A DNA stretch of 64,000 nt from Nymphaea colorata (lineage: Eukaryota > Streptophyta > Magnoliopsida > Nymphaeales > Nymphaeaceae): assembly GCF_008831285.2 (NCBI RefSeq), contig NC_045146.1, positions 6,708,972 through 6,772,971 of the forward strand, written 5' to 3'. Below are positions 24,741-33,975 of the stretch, piece by piece. Numbering within the stretch: the first letter of the stretch is position 1; the number at the start of each line of letters is the position of its first letter. Both the position numbers and the translations under genes were made by a program. Under the pieces are notes generated by a model. The model was not told the origin of the DNA, ran no database searches, and worked only from the letters and a program-made list of their open reading frames with translations.

Positions 24741-25640
24741 CCTATAGGTCTTTCCATTTTCCAAAAGAAAAAATGCTGCTTATGCAGTAGCTACACCTTT
24801 TTTCTAAAAAAAAAAATAATAAATAGATAAGAAGGTAGGAAACCTGACCTTAGGGGCCATTGAATTGGTTCTGGTTCCCTTTCTAGCCTTGCTTAAATAG
24901 TTCACCATCAAGACAACACATGAAATATAAGCCTTTCAGATGGAAATACCTCAACCAAGTAGAACATCTAAAGTCTGACCTTTGCTTCGGTGACTAGTGT
25001 GTGCTACTAAAAAGAATGGATTAACAGAAGAAGCTACATATTGGACTCATTTGAAGATACATATCTCAGTCATGAAAGTTGAGTCTCAAAGCTGAATATT
25101 GTTACTCACCACCCAAGAAAGGTAGCGAGCATTGGAATGAAATATAAGCAAAACATATTCCAAGGTCATTTAAATCAAGCATCACAACTCCAAATTGATT
25201 CAGAAAACGGTAAGGTATGGTAGGTGAAGATAGAAGCAAGCACAACCTATGTATAAGGATGTTACTCAATCTAACAATTAAATAAGAAATGGAGCATTGG
25301 ACCATCTAATAATTATGATCTAGAACCGTGTATACTAACTGAAAAATTGTTTAAAAAAAAATCTAACTTCAGCAAAATGGTGATAATAATCTGCTATACA
25401 TTAACAAAACAAAAAAATAATCAGCAATGTTGACCAAGGACCCATGCATGTTAAAATAAGACTGGTACCAAAAGACATGGACAAGACCAATCACCTTCGA
25501 CTGAAGATGAAATTTGTGGCACAGGCGGAAATTGCATGCACCTCAACCACAAGCAGAGTGATAGACAAATAAGACAAACTAAAAAGTGAGGATCTCTCAC
25601 TAACATACTATGCATTCCTTATGGATAACATGCCATATAT
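24741..25640. other. AT-rich stretch, probably intron or 3' part of the minus-strand gene
   Basis: It lies downstream (minus sense) of the recognised exons. One candidate minus exon near 25,496-25,541 has plausible AG and GT edges, but its phase cannot be confirmed and I did not call it. The remainder has no coding signal. Confidence 0.35.
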
Positions 25641-25679
25641 TTTGAGAATATATATGCACAGCTTTTTATTATAGCTTAC

Positions 25680-25748
25680 CTCACTGTCTGCACTCAAGGA
25701 GCTAGATCGCCTTCTTTTCTGTAATTGTTTCTCAGCATTCCCCTTCTG
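25680..25748 (-). CDS. Exon of a minus-strand gene of unknown function, intact copy
   Basis: On the minus strand an AG acceptor (TTTTCAATGTAG) precedes 23 codons and a consensus donor GTAAGC follows. The peptide starts QKGNAEKQLQKRRR and continues with a Ser-rich SSSLSADSE end. The basic cluster followed by Ser could be a nuclear localisation or phosphorylation segment, but that is only inference. Both ends are phase 0, like the exons upstream at 25,916, 26,932 and 27,838, which supports a real transcript. I do not recognise the protein. Confidence 0.6.
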
Positions 25749-25791
25749 CTACATTGAAAATATATATGCACAGCTTTTTATTATAGCTTAT

Positions 25792-25860
25792 CTCACTGTC
25801 TGCACTCAAGGACCTCGATCACCTTCTTTTCTGTAATTGTTTCTCAGCATTTCCCTTCTG
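25792..25860 (-). pseudogene. Disabled duplicate of the 23-codon exon
   Basis: This copy keeps the acceptor and most codons, but an Arg codon (CGA) has become TGA, a stop, and the donor GTAAGC has become ATAAGC. Both changes are transitions. A functional transcript would have to skip it. In transcript order it comes before the intact copy. Confidence 0.75.
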
Positions 25861-25915
25861 CTACATTTAATCGAATATGAAACTGGGGAAGTGCATAGAA
25901 AGTTGGATGTCTAAC

Positions 25916-26056
25916 CTGATTCCCATGATAGCCTTGATCATTGTCCAATGACCTCTTCCAAGGTCCATTATTAGAACGGTGTAGGTTATGTGCATCACTG
26001 CTTATGAAGAGATGGTGCCGGCAAATGGCTTCCTGTGGGATCAAAGTCACCAACCT
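25916..26056 (-). CDS. Exon of the same minus-strand gene, 47 codons
   Basis: A strong pyrimidine tract and acceptor (TTTTTTCTTTTCAG) at 26,057 precede 47 open codons, with a GTTAGA donor just below 25,916. The peptide begins RLVTLIPQEAICRHHLF and ends DNDQGYHGNQ. It is phase 0 on both sides. No family is evident to me. Codon composition differs clearly from the surrounding intron-like AT-rich DNA. Confidence 0.6.
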
Positions 26057-26931
26057 CTGAAAAGAAAAAAGTTTCAAATAACTCTCATTCTTTGAACTGG
26101 TTTAATAAGATGGGAGAAGAACAAGTTCATAGAACCCACATCGAATTGGAGTCCTGGGTGTGCTGGCTCTATCACCAGCTTTTGGGGCTGTTGATGGTTT
26201 GCTCCTCTCCCTCTCCCTCTCGACCTTCTTGATGACCCCTTCTCTCTCTCCATGTGTCTAGATCCCTCTCTCTCTCTCTCTTTCTCTCTCTCTCAATGAA
26301 AGAAATGGTGCATCCCTTTTCTCTCTGACTCCAGAACTTGCTCAATCAATCTCTCTCTCAACAAAAAAAATATATCAAAGTAGATAAAGACCTGGGTGCA
26401 TCGGATCAGTTTGTGTTCTTCATCCATGCCCATGCAATATGATCTGTTAGATAATTAGAGAATAAAAGCAAATGATGTGCTAACCAAAGGAATATGGATA
26501 TGTAAAATCACAATACTAGACTCTCAAATACACTGCCAAGACCTTCCACAAGTCCTAAAAGTAAGAAGATTGCAAACAATAAACTCTTTATCATACTGAA
26601 CTCCAGTAGAAACAGGAATGAACAGCATATAGAACATAGTACTTACATGAAAATCCAAAAGGAAAGTAAAAAGAAATCAAGAGAAAACATATTGGTTGTT
26701 CCCATATACTACAAAGAGAAGAGCCAATAGTTGATATGGCATGTCTAATATTGAGGTATTTGACAGCCAAAAAATTTCAGAAGTGTGCTTTTTCCTAAGA
26801 CTTACTGTGCTTCCAATATGCTTTACCGTACTAATTATCTTCCAATGGAAAGAAGATGGGTGCATATTACATAGGATGCTGAACATAGAGAAAGCAAGAG
26901 AGGGTGCATGTAAGATCAATGAGGTACCAAC
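26057..26931 (-). other. Intron of the minus-strand gene, with CT-rich tract
   Basis: It lies between two in-phase exons, with donor GTTGGT at its upstream end and acceptor TTTTCAG at its downstream end. A CT-rich low-complexity tract occupies about 26,200-26,300. The ORFs seen here are not conserved with any protein I know. Confidence 0.5.
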
Positions 26932-26991
26932 TTGATTAAACTCAGGCAGATCAGCAGCGTCAAGTGCTAATCTTTGGTGAGTCCTGTACAC
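26932..26991 (-). CDS. Exon of the same minus-strand gene, 20 codons
   Basis: Acceptor TTTTGTTAG and donor GTTGGT flank 20 open codons reading VYRTHQRLALDAADLPEFNQ. Phase is 0 at both ends, in agreement with its neighbours. The protein is unidentified. Confidence 0.55.
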
Positions 26992-27837
26992 CTAACAAAA
27001 CAATGCCACTATTAGGTACAAGCAGAAAAAAACCCAAAAGAAGAAAAGGCTTAGCAATTTCTGGGATCAACTCAATCCAAAGACCACTAAGCTGGAAAAC
27101 ATGGTAAGCTGGAAAGAGAAACAAAACCCAGGAAAGAACTCTGAAGTTGATTAAGAGAATTCAACTTTGACATTTTTTAACAAGAATGGAAATATTTCTA
27201 TCATAATAATGCCATCCATTTAATGCTTAGAGTGATTACAGTTAATTAAGAAAATTCAACTTTTCCATATAATGGTTAGATCAGCAACAATACTGTGAAA
27301 TACTCACTCCCTCTTTCGTTGGAGAGTACCCATACAAAATTGAATAAGAGTTTTTCCTTTCAGCTGGTGTTTCTCTACAAAAAATAAAGTTATCTGCTCT
27401 CGAGATTTACCTATATGACTTGCATGAAGAGTGACCTTGCAACAAAAGTTCAATTTTTCGGTGACTATTTCTAGCAGTCTCCTACATAAAAAGTAAAACT
27501 AGCTCGAGCAATTAAAAGTTGAACCTTAGTGTAGGCATCCAACTTAGAGTGGGTTCACTAGATTACAATTTTGACCACAAAAGATAGTTATTTTTTTGGA
27601 GTTTTTTACTTCACAGTTATACAATTTCCCCCATTTAGTGAAAATAGATCAAGTACCAAAAAAAATTCACTATAGTGATTCTAAAATTATATAGAAGAGG
27701 AGGGACATAAAAATATGCACTATGTAATACATAACTAAGGCAAAAGAGAAGAAAGGGAAAACTAACATGAGAAGAGGGCTCTATACATCTTTAACTATTA
27801 TATGCCCATTAAAAAATAAAGAAGTTAGTCTCCTTAC
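26992..27837 (-). other. Intron of the minus-strand gene
   Basis: It is AT-rich and lies between the exons at 26,932 and 27,838, with a GTAAGG donor and a TTGTTAG acceptor in the minus sense. No element or RNA gene is visible in it. Confidence 0.5.
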
Positions 27838-27915
27838 CAATTCATCCTTCATATTTTTCATTTCTTTCCAGGCCAGATCAATATCAGTAACTTGACCTTG
27901 AAACCTTGCCATAGG
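27838..27915 (-). CDS. Most upstream recognisable exon of the minus-strand gene, 26 codons
   Basis: A TTGTCAG acceptor at 27,916 and a consensus GTAAGG donor below 27,838 bound 26 open codons: PMARFQGQVTDIDLAWKEM, then KNMKDEL. Phase is 0 throughout. Joined with the next three exons it gives an open reading of 116 codons. Exons further 5' are not found before the retroelement cluster at 28,387, so the gene either has its 5' part beyond that 10 kb cluster or is truncated. Function is unknown. Confidence 0.6.
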
Positions 27916-28386
27916 CTGACAATGATGAACCAGCATAAGTTCATGTTTGACAACCAACAAGTTGCATACCAGGCATTTACATTAATGGAACTAGAGAACT
28001 CACAAGAGAAAGGGCCATAACCAGATCATGAGCTTTTACAATGACTGCTCAGTTCTCAAACTCGAGCCATCTTTTATTACAATGTTTAGAGCAACAAATT
28101 TTCACAAATTTCAAGCTGGGATATCTTTGACTATCACAATGTTTGGAGCAACAAATCTTCACAATTCTTAATTCTTGCAATGTTTGGAACAATAAACATT
28201 CACTGCCCAGTATTCATAGTGGGGCATTTTATTTTTCCAAAAGGAATTCTACTCTGAACATTTGCATCATGGTTTTCAAAAACCAAGAACTTTGCCCTAC
28301 ACTGGGGCATTCATTTTTAAATTTGGTGTGTTTTATCTTTGCCACTAACCTCGGCTTACCACTGGCTTAGTACCAAAGAAAGATAT
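27916..28386. other. Probable intron or flank up to the retroelement cluster
   Basis: AT-rich, with CAATGTTTAGAGCAACAAAT and CAATGTTTGGAGCAACAAAT appearing about 60 bases apart (28,080 and 28,138), a small local duplication. The 75-codon plus ORF here has no recognisable motif. Confidence 0.4.
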
Positions 28387-28980
28387 CTATAGGCAACGCA
28401 ATTTTTTTTTATTGCCGAAATGATTATCTTACCCCTCTTAATGTGCTGATTTTCTCAAATATGTTTCAGGTGAAAAGGCCAAGGATCACATAGACGTGGA
28501 TTTCATAATCCAAGTGTTTGGCAAACCAGATGCCAATCACGTAACCTGTTGCCAATAAGGAAAATGTTGCCCCTGATCACTCATTTTTGCCAAATCTCAT
28601 CCAATTTTGATGAACTTGTTCTAGAACTCCTGAGAAATATGTGATACCATTCCAATTATGAAAATTCTCACGTTTGTAAATCACTAGTAGCAATCACAAC
28701 TAATTTTCTAGCTCATGTTTGGTTGAAATTTAGCTCAAAATGGTCCATTTCTGCTTTTTTTTGGCAATTTCTTTACACTAGGTCATCCATTGATCCCACC
28801 AACTTGATTGTCAAATCCTTTTCAGTGTTAGTATAACTATCTGAGTGATTTACATAATTCTCAACATTGACACCTTATTAGTACCCATGGATCTCTCGCT
28901 AAGGTTTTCTCAATGCTAAGAGAGTATTTTTGAAGTTATTTTCCACTAATGCATCCTAATTTAAGATCTAGAGAGTTGTC
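28387..28980 (+). repeat. 5' end of a Tat2-family LTR, plus orientation
   Basis: It matches the reverse complement of 37,555-38,231. Shared blocks include CTTAATGTGCTGATTTT, AAGGCCAAGGATCACA, CTAGAACTCCTGAGAA and ACTAGGTCATCCA. The copy begins TATAGGCAAC where the other begins TGTAGACACT, and stops at 28,980, exactly where Athila sequence begins. It is only the first 600 bp of an LTR that is over 4 kb in the other copy. Confidence 0.75.
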
Positions 28981-30029
28981 TCAACTGAAATTCTCTAATG
29001 GCTGTGTTGGCTAGAATGACTGCTTTTGGTATCCTCCTTGTTGTGATTGAGAAGGACCAAGCATGGGAGCATGGTTGTTGTGCTATGAAAAGTTGGTATG
29101 ATTCCTCCAACCAAGATTGTAAGTATTTGAATATGGGTTGTGACCTAGTCTGGTAAACCCTTGTGCTGCTTGAACTTCTTTAGGAGGATGTACCACCTGG
29201 CACTGTGATAATGAATGCACAGGACTATAGCAATATACGCATATCTCTTTGGTGGCCTTGTTTAATTGCAATAGTTGGTCTAATTAATCATCCATTCTAC
29301 TCAATCTCCTCTACCAATATGGAGAAATGCCTACCTCATACATCCCTTTATTCTACTCTTTCATGGCCCCAATAGATCTCTTTGATCTTGATGATGATGC
29401 ATGAAATTCTTAGTCAAAATCTCAAACATCTGCCAAGCCTCATTTTCACTCTTTGTCATAAATGTGCCTCTACACGTTGCAGCAACCATTTGTTGGTGTC
29501 TATCACTCAATCCATTATAAAAGTATTGAACCAATTGGCACTTTGGCACTTGGTTGGGACACTCCCTCAAGGGATCCTTCAATCGTTCCGAGGTTGCATA
29601 AAACTGTTCTCCCTACTGCTGATAGAAACTAGTGATCGACTTTTTGTATTGATTGGTCTTACCAATTGGGAAGTCTTTTCTCAAAAATTCTTGTTGCATA
29701 TCTTTCCAAGTGTTTACGTTGATGAGTAATGACCTTAACCAGTGTTTCAATTTGTCCTTGAGAGAAAACGGGAACAAATACATCTTTAGATAGTCATCTC
29801 CAAAGTTGGTGATCTGGATGGTGGAACACAAATCGAGGAATTCATCAAGATGTTGGTAGGGATTCTCATGAGGTAGCTCATAGAACGATGGTAATATCTG
29901 AATGATTGAAGGCTTGATCTCATAATGATTTGCTCCAACATCATGTCTTGTGATGCCAGAAGTGGGAGCATAGTTGGTAGGTCTGAAATACTCCCTAAGT
30001 GAGCGAGGTTGATCTTCATTGTTCCTCAT
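28981..30029 (-). pseudogene. Athila gag, broken
   Basis: Three ORFs are collinear with Athila gag. 29,613-30,029 has RSLREYFRPTNYAPTSGI, then the capsid core with ENPYQHLDEFLDLC and LFPFSLKDKLKHWL. 29,361-29,582 has QLVQYFYNGLSDRHQQMV. 29,083-29,271 has a knuckle-like CVYCYSPVHSLSQC and the Athila hallmark NPYSNTYNLGWRNHTNFS. Gag forms the particle and binds RNA. The start ATG at 30,027-30,029 is the first in a good frame. Frame breaks separate the three parts and the pol part is missing. Confidence 0.85.
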
Positions 30030-30065
30030 TCACATTTTCTGGCTCTATGTTGCAACGAGCTTCAT

Positions 30066-30371
30066 CTTCCATTATTTGATTTATTGTGGTTCGATTTCTT
30101 TTGAGAAGTGTCTCAAGATTCAACAACAGATCGAACAATGGTGTCTAATGCTCTTTATGCAATGATCTTCTTCTGTGCATACACCTACAATGAGATGGTG
30201 TCAGGCACTTATGCGTGACTTCCATTATTTGATTTCTTGTGGTTCGATTTCTTTTGAGAAGTGTCTCAAGATTCAACAACAGATCGAACAATGGTGTCTA
30301 ATGCTCTTTATGCAATGATCTTCTTCTGTGCATACACCTACAATGAGATGGTGTCAGGCACTTATGAGTGA
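30066..30371. repeat. Tandem duplication, two 153 bp units, in the Athila leader
   Basis: Units at 30,066-30,218 and 30,219-30,371 differ at only a few bases (for example TTTATTG against TTTCTTG, and GCGTGAC against GAGTGAC). The near identity shows a recent event, later than the decay of gag. 153 is divisible by three, but the segment lies before the gag start. Confidence 0.95.
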
Positions 30372-30575
30372 CAAGTGGGAATACTCACCATGATTACATA
30401 ACACTTCCTAAACTAAACAAACAATATCAATTTTACAAACAAACATATGCATGAAATTAATAAAATTTTCTTAAATCTACTCTAGCATGCAACACCAAAT
30501 TCTAGATAAAAGCAAATAGAAGTTATCCAAATGAGCATAACTTTACTTGTATCACTTGATTCACTTTAATTTGTC

Positions 30576-30597
30576 GTTGTCCCTGGCAACAAACCAA
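30576..30597 (-). promoter_or_regulatory. Athila primer-binding site, degenerate
   Basis: The minus strand reads TTTGGTTTGTTGCCAGGGAC just inside the LTR. It resembles the Athila primer site of the TGGCGCC-GTTGCCGGGGA type, with several changes in the first half. It marks the boundary between LTR and leader. Confidence 0.55.
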
Positions 30598-30604
30598 AAA
30601 CTTG

Positions 30605-32540
30605 GGGCAGTTTTGGATATAGATGCAATTTTACAATATAATTCAATTGAAATCTCTATTCACATATATTAAAATTGAACAACCTATTGCAATACAAAGT
30701 GAAACCATGCACCAGTTATACTTGTATCGGATTTCACAAGTGGTGAGTCTGAGTTGAACTCTAGGGACAACAATTGAATATCATGAATTATATAGTCAAG
30801 ACATGGCGAATTTAAGAAGAAGCAATATAGAACAAGCAGAAAATTACTCAATTGAAGTGCTTATATTACATGAAATTAAAAGTTCACAAGATATTTCAAT
30901 GCTCAATGGTGTTGCATGGACTCTTTTCAATTAGCACACAAATATCTTTAATAAACAGTTAAGGAGGCTATAATATGAATCTGAAATTGCAGTAAGGAAC
31001 AGTCTTCAAGCCAAAATTAAGTATTTTTAATGATTTACAACTAACTTTCACTTCAAAATAATCTAAACAAACTGATAATTATTTAATTTATAGACCTATA
31101 GCAGAAATTGAAGTAAAACATGCTAAGAAACATGTTAAAATACACATGCACCACATTTAGACTAGAAAATATACCGTGCGACAATTCAAGGTGTTAGACT
31201 AGCCATAAATAATGATTAACAACTATATTTCTATCTAAAACTAATACAATTGAAATATAACTATTTAGCCTACCATTCTATAATAGAAATTGCAGTCAAA
31301 ATACAGTAAGCAACAAACTAATATGTATACACACTAATCTAAAATTAAAAAATGCGGTAAGCATCAACACAAAAAACTAAATTGAGCATACATCATTACA
31401 TCTAACTAGGATACAAATAAAAATTAATCAAACACCAGATAACTTATTCATACAACTAAAAAAAACAAGAACTTGAAGTAAACATAACAGTTAACTACTA
31501 GAAACTAGGTAGAAACCTATAAAAAGGACTAATGAACAGTCCTAGCTACTAAACATAAAGCAAATGCCACTAACACCTAAACTCTATCTACTTTAACTAG
31601 TTGAACAGTAATATAACTAGAGTCTATACCTAAGACATGCTAAAACACACTACATTTATGCTTGAGAATTCAAAATTAAAAGAAATTACATCACAAGAGT
31701 TGCTGTCCATGACCAGCAAGCTCCACCTAGCTAGAGAGAGGCTCACTAATCCTTAACAAAACAAAGTATGCATACAAGGTTTAGATATGCTGCAACAAAA
31801 AATAGCTAATGCATACACGATCTAGACAACTCAAACATTGATTTGGTAGAAAAATAACTAAGAACAGATATTCATTTGCTGAAAAAAATGAAATCCTAAA
31901 GCTCTATGGCTGAAAATCATGAAAAAATGTCTAATCTATGATACATCAAGTGAGAAATCGTGAAGACCTACCTAAAACAGGTTTTGAGCTCCTTGAATCC
32001 CAGATTTGGCACACCATCCAGCTTCTAGAATCATTGGTTGACATCAATCCTTCACCCCACCGAGCTTGGCTACTAGGTTTTGAGAGAAATAAGGCATGGA
32101 AGAAGAATGGATCATGATGGGTTGAGGGTTCTCCACCAAGAGGCATCACCTAGGCAGTCAGATGGAGCTCCTCCTCCTAAGGCTTCACCAAGGAAGCTCC
32201 AAAGAGACAGAGAGAGTTGCTAGTCGGGCTCTTCTTTACTAAAACGAGCCAGGGTTTCTGTCCAGCTCAAAAAATTTCATAAAAATTCCATGAAAAAGTC
32301 AGATTTCCAAAAAGAAGCCTCTTTGTAAACTCATCTTTTCAAAATAGTTCTAGATGGTTTATTTTCTTTACTAAATAATTTATTCTAATCCTATTAAACT
32401 TAAGCAACTTGTAATAAAAATGCAAGCCCAAATGGAAAGCATGTTTTGGAAATCAAAAACTCACGCTTGATTTAAAAAATGTATTCTTTTAAAAGAAAAA
32501 GACAATTTTACCTTTTGGGGCCAAATTTCACTGGTTTACA
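30605..32540 (-). repeat. Athila 5' LTR
   Basis: The minus-strand start, TGTAAACCAGTGAAATTTGG, at 32,540 has the TG terminus of an LTR, and the other end meets the primer site near 30,605. The length of about 1.9 kb suits Athila. There is no second LTR in the window to compare it with. The sequence is A-rich, with no ORF of interest. Confidence 0.6.
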
Positions 32541-33975
32541 CATAATTTCTTTGTTTTAGCTCTGATTTCGATCGAATTCGAACAACGACTCCTTGAACCC
32601 TACCCAAACACAAACATGAGGATTTAAAGATTAAATCACCGATCAAGAACCGACTTTCCACTGGGTCTCCAATATCGTCTGCTGAGTCAGGGAGGCCACG
32701 AACGTCAAAAAACTTGTCTATGGGCAGTGCCATCTCTCCATATGGAAACCAGAATGTGCTCATACAGAGGTTCCATCTCTCAGCTAGCACCTCATTTTTA
32801 TAAGCATTGGTCATTGTCTCTAATCCGCATTTCATCAAGATATCTGAGTTTAGCTGTCAGGAACTGCTTTAGCCACTCTGAAAACCATCATACAATGGGG
32901 ATATCCATGGGAAAGGTCATGGTGTCTAGATCTCCTCGTATGATGGAGTGTACAATGTGATGGCAGGGATGTGTTCAGAACATTATGACTAGAAAACAAA
33001 AACCAGTGGGGGTCAAGACAGACAATTGATCAATATCTTGAGATAACCAAACGGGACTAAATGAGGACAAATGATGGACATGTTTGGCTTAGAATAAACT
33101 AAGATAAGTCCTAAGTGGCAGAATTACTGAATTTTAATTTTTTGGATGGTGTTGACAAGGCAAAATGAAGAACATTTTGCAAACTACATCCAGTTTTAAT
33201 AAACTCCACAAGATGTCATCACACAAGTATCAAACAAGGCTACAAATACAACACTCCCTAGAGATGCAGTTCTAACACGATTGTTTTGAAAATGGGCTTA
33301 GACATCCACACTGGATTTTCTAAGATTTTTTGTAATCATCAGCAGTTTTATAACGTGGTATGTTGATATACTTGGATGGAAACCAATATCCGTGGCATAG
33401 ACTCTTTCATATATTCTACAAGTTGGGGTTTCTCATTTTCTTTGGGTCCTTACCTATATATAGAGCTATTTAACCCAAATAGATGGTAGGGGAAGAACTA
33501 ATACCTGCCCCCAGTAGGTTGGTGGGGCCATTTAACCTCCTGAAGTTGTTGCTTAATGGGAAAGTACTATGGCATGTAGAGATAGACATTGCATAGGTCA
33601 AAGGTGGTCTAAAAATATGAACACATGTTAAAATAAAGGGCATTAATGTACTTGGGCCTAAGATGGAGATTAAAGTCATGAGAGAGTAAACATTGTTTTG
33701 AATGAATTTCTAAATTGGGAAAGGTTGTATTTGATCTGAATCTAGGAGGGCATAAAATATCCTTCTCAGTTCTAAGTCTTAAATAACTAACATGCACAAA
33801 CATTGTGGGGACTCCTAAATGGATCTAAGGTGGGACGACAATTACATTTGGACCTTTAAAACTTAATCAAGTAAAAAATGAGGTCAAGTCTCATCACAAT
33901 TGTCACTTCTGTTGATCAATTTAAAATTTCACAATCTTACACGTCATGACCGTTCATTTAGGATGAACAAAAAAT
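32541..33975 (-). pseudogene. Tat2 leader and PMD-containing ORF1, interrupted
   Basis: The ORF reaching to 32,838 has EVLAERWNLCMSTFWFPYGE and then LPIDKFFDVRGLP, the same PMD segment as Tat1's TTFWFPWGEM. A further piece (WLKQFLTAKLRYLDEM) lies upstream near 32,870 in another frame. Below 32,540 the domain is cut off by the Athila LTR. The distance from PMD to the LTR (about 1 kb) matches Tat1. 32,990-33,975 is leader without coding signal. Confidence 0.6.

Larger units (their letters stand above)
25644..25866. repeat. Tandem duplication of about 112 bp spanning one exon
   Basis: Two adjacent copies (about 25,644-25,755 and 25,756-25,866) match almost base for base. Both begin ATATATATGCACAGCTTTTT and both end CCTTCTGCTACATT. 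Each contains a whole short exon with its splice sites. The offset between exon copies is exactly 112 bases. Confidence 0.95.
28981..32540 (-). mobile_element. Athila-lineage Ty3-gypsy fragment: 5' LTR, primer site and gag
   Basis: On the minus strand it starts with an LTR (about 30,605-32,540), then a primer-site-like sequence, a leader and gag ending near 28,981. Protease, RT, RNase H, integrase and the 3' LTR are absent. Its upstream edge lies within sequence coding for a PMD domain, so it was probably inserted into Tat2. Its downstream edge is a rearrangement junction with a Tat2-type LTR piece. Confidence 0.75.

Noticed and set aside
25496-25541. Candidate further exon of the minus-strand gene
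   Set aside because: The edges are plausible but the phase and reading frame are ambiguous and the acceptor tract is weak.
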